NCBI GenBank assembly: GCA_022486815.1
Contig: JAKVJW010000001.1
Span: 1 to 64,000, forward strand
Direction of reading: 5' to 3'
Origin: Prevotella sp.
GTDB taxonomy: Bacteria > Bacteroidota > Bacteroidia > Bacteroidales > Bacteroidaceae
DNA length: 64,000 bases
The notes under the pieces are model-generated. The model had not been told where the DNA came from and ran no database searches. It was given only the letters and a program-made list of their open reading frames with translations. A program made the position numbers and the translations under genes. Below, in pieces: positions 61,548-64,000 of the stretch; positions within the stretch are counted from its first letter, which is position 1, and each line of letters begins with the position of its first letter.

Positions 61548-62171
61548 TTATAATTTATCTTCTTTTTCTTTCTTCTTATAAAGGACAGGATTGGTATCTG
61601 TATCATTATACATTTTCATCTGTCGATAAACCTTCATCAACTTTTTTCCTGTTTTAATATCATCAAGAAGTTGGTCTATAGATAGACTTAAATCCTTTTG
61701 TTGTTCTAATAAAACATGAAGTTTATTTAGGCATTTATTTCGATGTTCTTGTGAAGCATCTTTCCGTTCTGCTTGTTCTTTCATGTGATAGATCTTTATT
61801 GCAAGGATGCTTAGACGGTCTATAGCCCATGCCGGACTTTCTGTATTTAGATGAGCATTTTGCAGTGCTTTCACATCTTTATATAGATCTCTGAAATAAG
61901 AATCAATTTGTTCCACAAGATTTGTTCTATCTTGATTACTTTTGTCTATGCGATGCTTGAGTTGCATACCTTTATCCGGATCAATATTTGGATCACGGAT
62001 AAGATCTTCAAAATGCCATTGTACTGTATCTATCCAACATTTACGATAGAGCTTGTTTTCAATAGTGTCTTTGGAATAAGGATTATTGATTTGAGTATCA
62101 ATATTATCTTCAAAGTGATAATCCACTATAGCTCTATTAAAAATTTGGTTTGCAATTTTGGTAAATGACAT
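61548..62171 (-). CDS. DUF4254 family protein
   Basis: RDPNIDPDKGMQLKHRIDKSNQDRTNLVEQIDSYF; adjacent to GT9 as in other Bacteroidetes. Confidence 0.8.
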   Translation of the reverse strand: MSFTKIANQIFNRAIVDYHFEDNIDTQINNPYSKDTIENKLYRKCWIDTVQWHFEDLIRDPNIDPDKGMQLKHRIDKSNQDRTNLVEQIDSYFRDLYKDVKALQNAHLNTESPAWAIDRLSILAIKIYHMKEQAERKDASQEHRNKCLNKLHVLLEQQKDLSLSIDQLLDDIKTGKKLMKVYRQMKMYNDTDTNPVLYKKKEKEDKL

Positions 62172-62398
62172 CAGTTTTGTAAGAATTTATTAATTGCGCA
62201 AAAGTAATTAATTTATTCTAAATATCCAACTAAAATTTCAAAAAAGGCGTTGAAATGTGCACAATATTGATAGGTTTGTGCAAAGTTAAATGCTTTTTTA
62301 TTAAAAAAGTTTGCTAATGTGAGGAAAAATTTGTTTCTTTGCACCCGATTTTTAATTAGAAAGAAATTATTTATAAACGTTTTTTAAAGGTTACAATT

Positions 62399-62647
62399 AT
62401 GTCAGAATCAGAAATTGAAAAGAAAGTAAAAACTATTATCGTGGACAAACTCGGTGTTGATGAGTCTGAAGTTAAGCCAGAAGCTAGTTTTACAAATGAC
62501 CTCGGTGCAGATTCTTTGGATACAGTAGAATTGATTATGGAATTTGAGAAAGAATTCAACATCTCTATCCCTGACGATAAAGCTGAAAAGATTGCAACTG
62601 TTGGCGATGCTATCAAGTATATTGAAGATAACGCTTCTGCCAAATAA
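62399..62647 (+). CDS. acpP: acyl carrier protein
   Basis: [29 protein letters not shown]. Confidence 0.98.
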   Translation: MSESEIEKKVKTIIVDKLGVDESEVKPEASFTNDLGADSLDTVELIMEFEKEFNISIPDDKAEKIATVGDAIKYIEDNASAK

Positions 62648-62668
62648 TTTGTTACTTATCTGCTATAG

Positions 62669-63931
62669 ATGGAATTAAAAAGAGTAGTAGTAACAGGAAT
62701 GGGTGCAGTAACACCTGTAGGCAATACTCCTGAGGAAACTTGGAAGAATATTGTTGAAGGAAAAAGTGGTGCTGCACCCATTGCCCAGTTTGATGCAACC
62801 AAATTTAAAACTCATTTTGCTTGTGAGGTAAAGAATTTGGATCTTAAGGATTATCTGGATCGTAAAGTTATTCGTACTACAGATCGTTATACCCAATTGG
62901 CTATGGTATCTGCCATTCAGGGTGTGAAGGATGCCAAAATTGATTTAGAAACAGAAGATAGAAACCGAATAGGTGTCATCTATGGTGTAGGTATTGGTGG
63001 TATTCATACTTTTCAAGATGAAGTTATCTATTATGGCCAGAATCTTGAAAAAGGACCGATGTTCAGTCCTCATTTTATACCGAAGATGATTGCAGATATT
63101 GCTGCTGGTCAAATTTCTATTCATTTCGGTTTTCATGGACCTAACTATACTACCACTTCAGCATGTGCTTCTTCAAGTCATGCTCTTGCTGATGCCTATA
63201 ACCTGATACGTTTGGGTAAAGCTAATATCATAGTAAGTGGAGGTGCCGAAGCTGCAATTTGTGATTGTGGGTTAGGTGGGTTCAACTCTCTGCATGCTTT
63301 GTCTACACGTAATGATGACCCTGAGCATGCTTCTCGTCCATTCAGTGGAAGTCGTGATGGTTTCGTGATGGGCGAAGGTGCTGGCTGTCTTGTTCTTGAA
63401 GAACTTGATCACGCTAAGGCTCGTGGTGCTCATATCTATGCTGAAATGGTAGGTGAAGGTATGAGTGCAGATGCTTATCATATTACAGCTTCTCACCCTG
63501 AAGGGCTGGGTGCAAAACTTGTAATGAAAGATGCTCTTGATGATGCAGAAATGAAACCTTCTGAGATTGACTATATCAATGTCCACGGGACTTCTACACA
63601 TGTAGGTGATCTTTCTGAAGCAAAAGCCATCAAGGAAGTTTTCGGTGATAGTGCTTATAGATTGAATATATCTTCTACAAAGTCTATGATCGGTCATCTT
63701 TTGGGTGCTGCTGGAGCTGTGGAAGCAATGTTCTGTGTATTGAGTATCCGTGACGGTATCATTCCACCTACTATTAATCATAAAGAAGGTGATGATGATC
63801 CTGATATAGATTATAAGATGAACTTCACGTTTAACAAGGCTCAGAAGCGTACAGTAAATGCTGCCTTGAGTAACACGTTCGGTTTTGGTGGTCATAATTG
63901 TTGCGTGATTTTCAAGAAATATGTTAAATAA
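62669..63931 (+). CDS. fabF: beta-ketoacyl-ACP synthase II
   Basis: VVVTGMGAVTPVG, TTSACASSSHALADAYNLIRLG, NVHGTSTHVGD, SSTKSMIGHLLGAAGAVEA. Confidence 0.97.
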   Translation: MELKRVVVTGMGAVTPVGNTPEETWKNIVEGKSGAAPIAQFDATKFKTHFACEVKNLDLKDYLDRKVIRTTDRYTQLAMVSAIQGVKDAKIDLETEDRNRIGVIYGVGIGGIHTFQDEVIYYGQNLEKGPMFSPHFIPKMIADIAAGQISIHFGFHGPNYTTTSACASSSHALADAYNLIRLGKANIIVSGGAEAAICDCGLGGFNSLHALSTRNDDPEHASRPFSGSRDGFVMGEGAGCLVLEELDHAKARGAHIYAEMVGEGMSADAYHITASHPEGLGAKLVMKDALDDAEMKPSEIDYINVHGTSTHVGDLSEAKAIKEVFGDSAYRLNISSTKSMIGHLLGAAGAVEAMFCVLSIRDGIIPPTINHKEGDDDPDIDYKMNFTFNKAQKRTVNAALSNTFGFGGHNCCVIFKKYVK

Positions 63932-64000
63932 TTTTTTAGATAGGTTAGGGCTTCTTTTCTGTAAAGAAAAGGAGCTCTATTTGTCTTTACACCGTGTTCT
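63921..64000 (+). CDS. rnc: partial CDS, probable ribonuclease III N-terminus, start overlaps the fabF end
   Basis: MLNNFLDRLGLLFCKEKELYLSLHRV... truncated by window end; acpP-fabF-rnc order. Confidence 0.6.
   Translation, partial: MLNNFLDRLGLLFCKEKELYLSLHRV

Noticed and set aside
1-64000. tRNA, rRNA, tmRNA or known riboswitch
   Set aside because: None recognised by eye; a tRNAscan/Infernal run would be needed to exclude them
1-64000. Prophage, toxin-antitoxin, restriction-modification or other defence island
   Set aside because: No integrase, phage structural, TA or RM genes recognised; window is mostly housekeeping

Overview
This 64 kb window looks like a Bacteroidales (Prevotella/Segatella-like) chromosome segment. 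The evidence is TAnnTTTG -7 promoter boxes, Bacteroidetes gene families, and mostly housekeeping genes: ruvB, coaD, ybeY, parE, frd/sdh CAB, mnmG, apt, uvrC, dtd, mazG, deoC, polA, ychF, lgt, mutS, tex, sufE, rpoN, purE, ispG, cysS, leuS, rdgB, acpP, fabF. I recognised no rRNA, tRNA or CRISPR array. The most interesting signals are non-coding or very short. (1) Two paralogous single-TM microprotein loci (25 and 28 aa, at 41.45 and 54.29 kb) share an upstream module (GTGYGCGAACACA-N6-TTGATA..TCAAGAAA, FNR-box-like), a TAnnTTTGCAGTGTC promoter, a purine-rich leader and a strong terminator. (2) A dispersed composite repeat family sits at 15.0, 40.65 and 58.9 kb: a conserved leader plus 2, 6 or 10 units of a 22-23 bp TTACC..GGTAA palindrome. 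One copy lies inside a MITE whose ends match an internally deleted IS982-type element at 40.0 kb. (3) A candidate oriC (AT-rich stretch plus a cluster of DnaA-box-like 9-mers) lies at about 59.95-60.34 kb, with two parS sites at 14.08 and 15.44 kb and a qualitative strand-composition switch near 58-60 kb. (4) A C1B-like lipoprotein has lost both its catalytic Cys and His. All calls come from reading the sequence by eye; no database searches were run.
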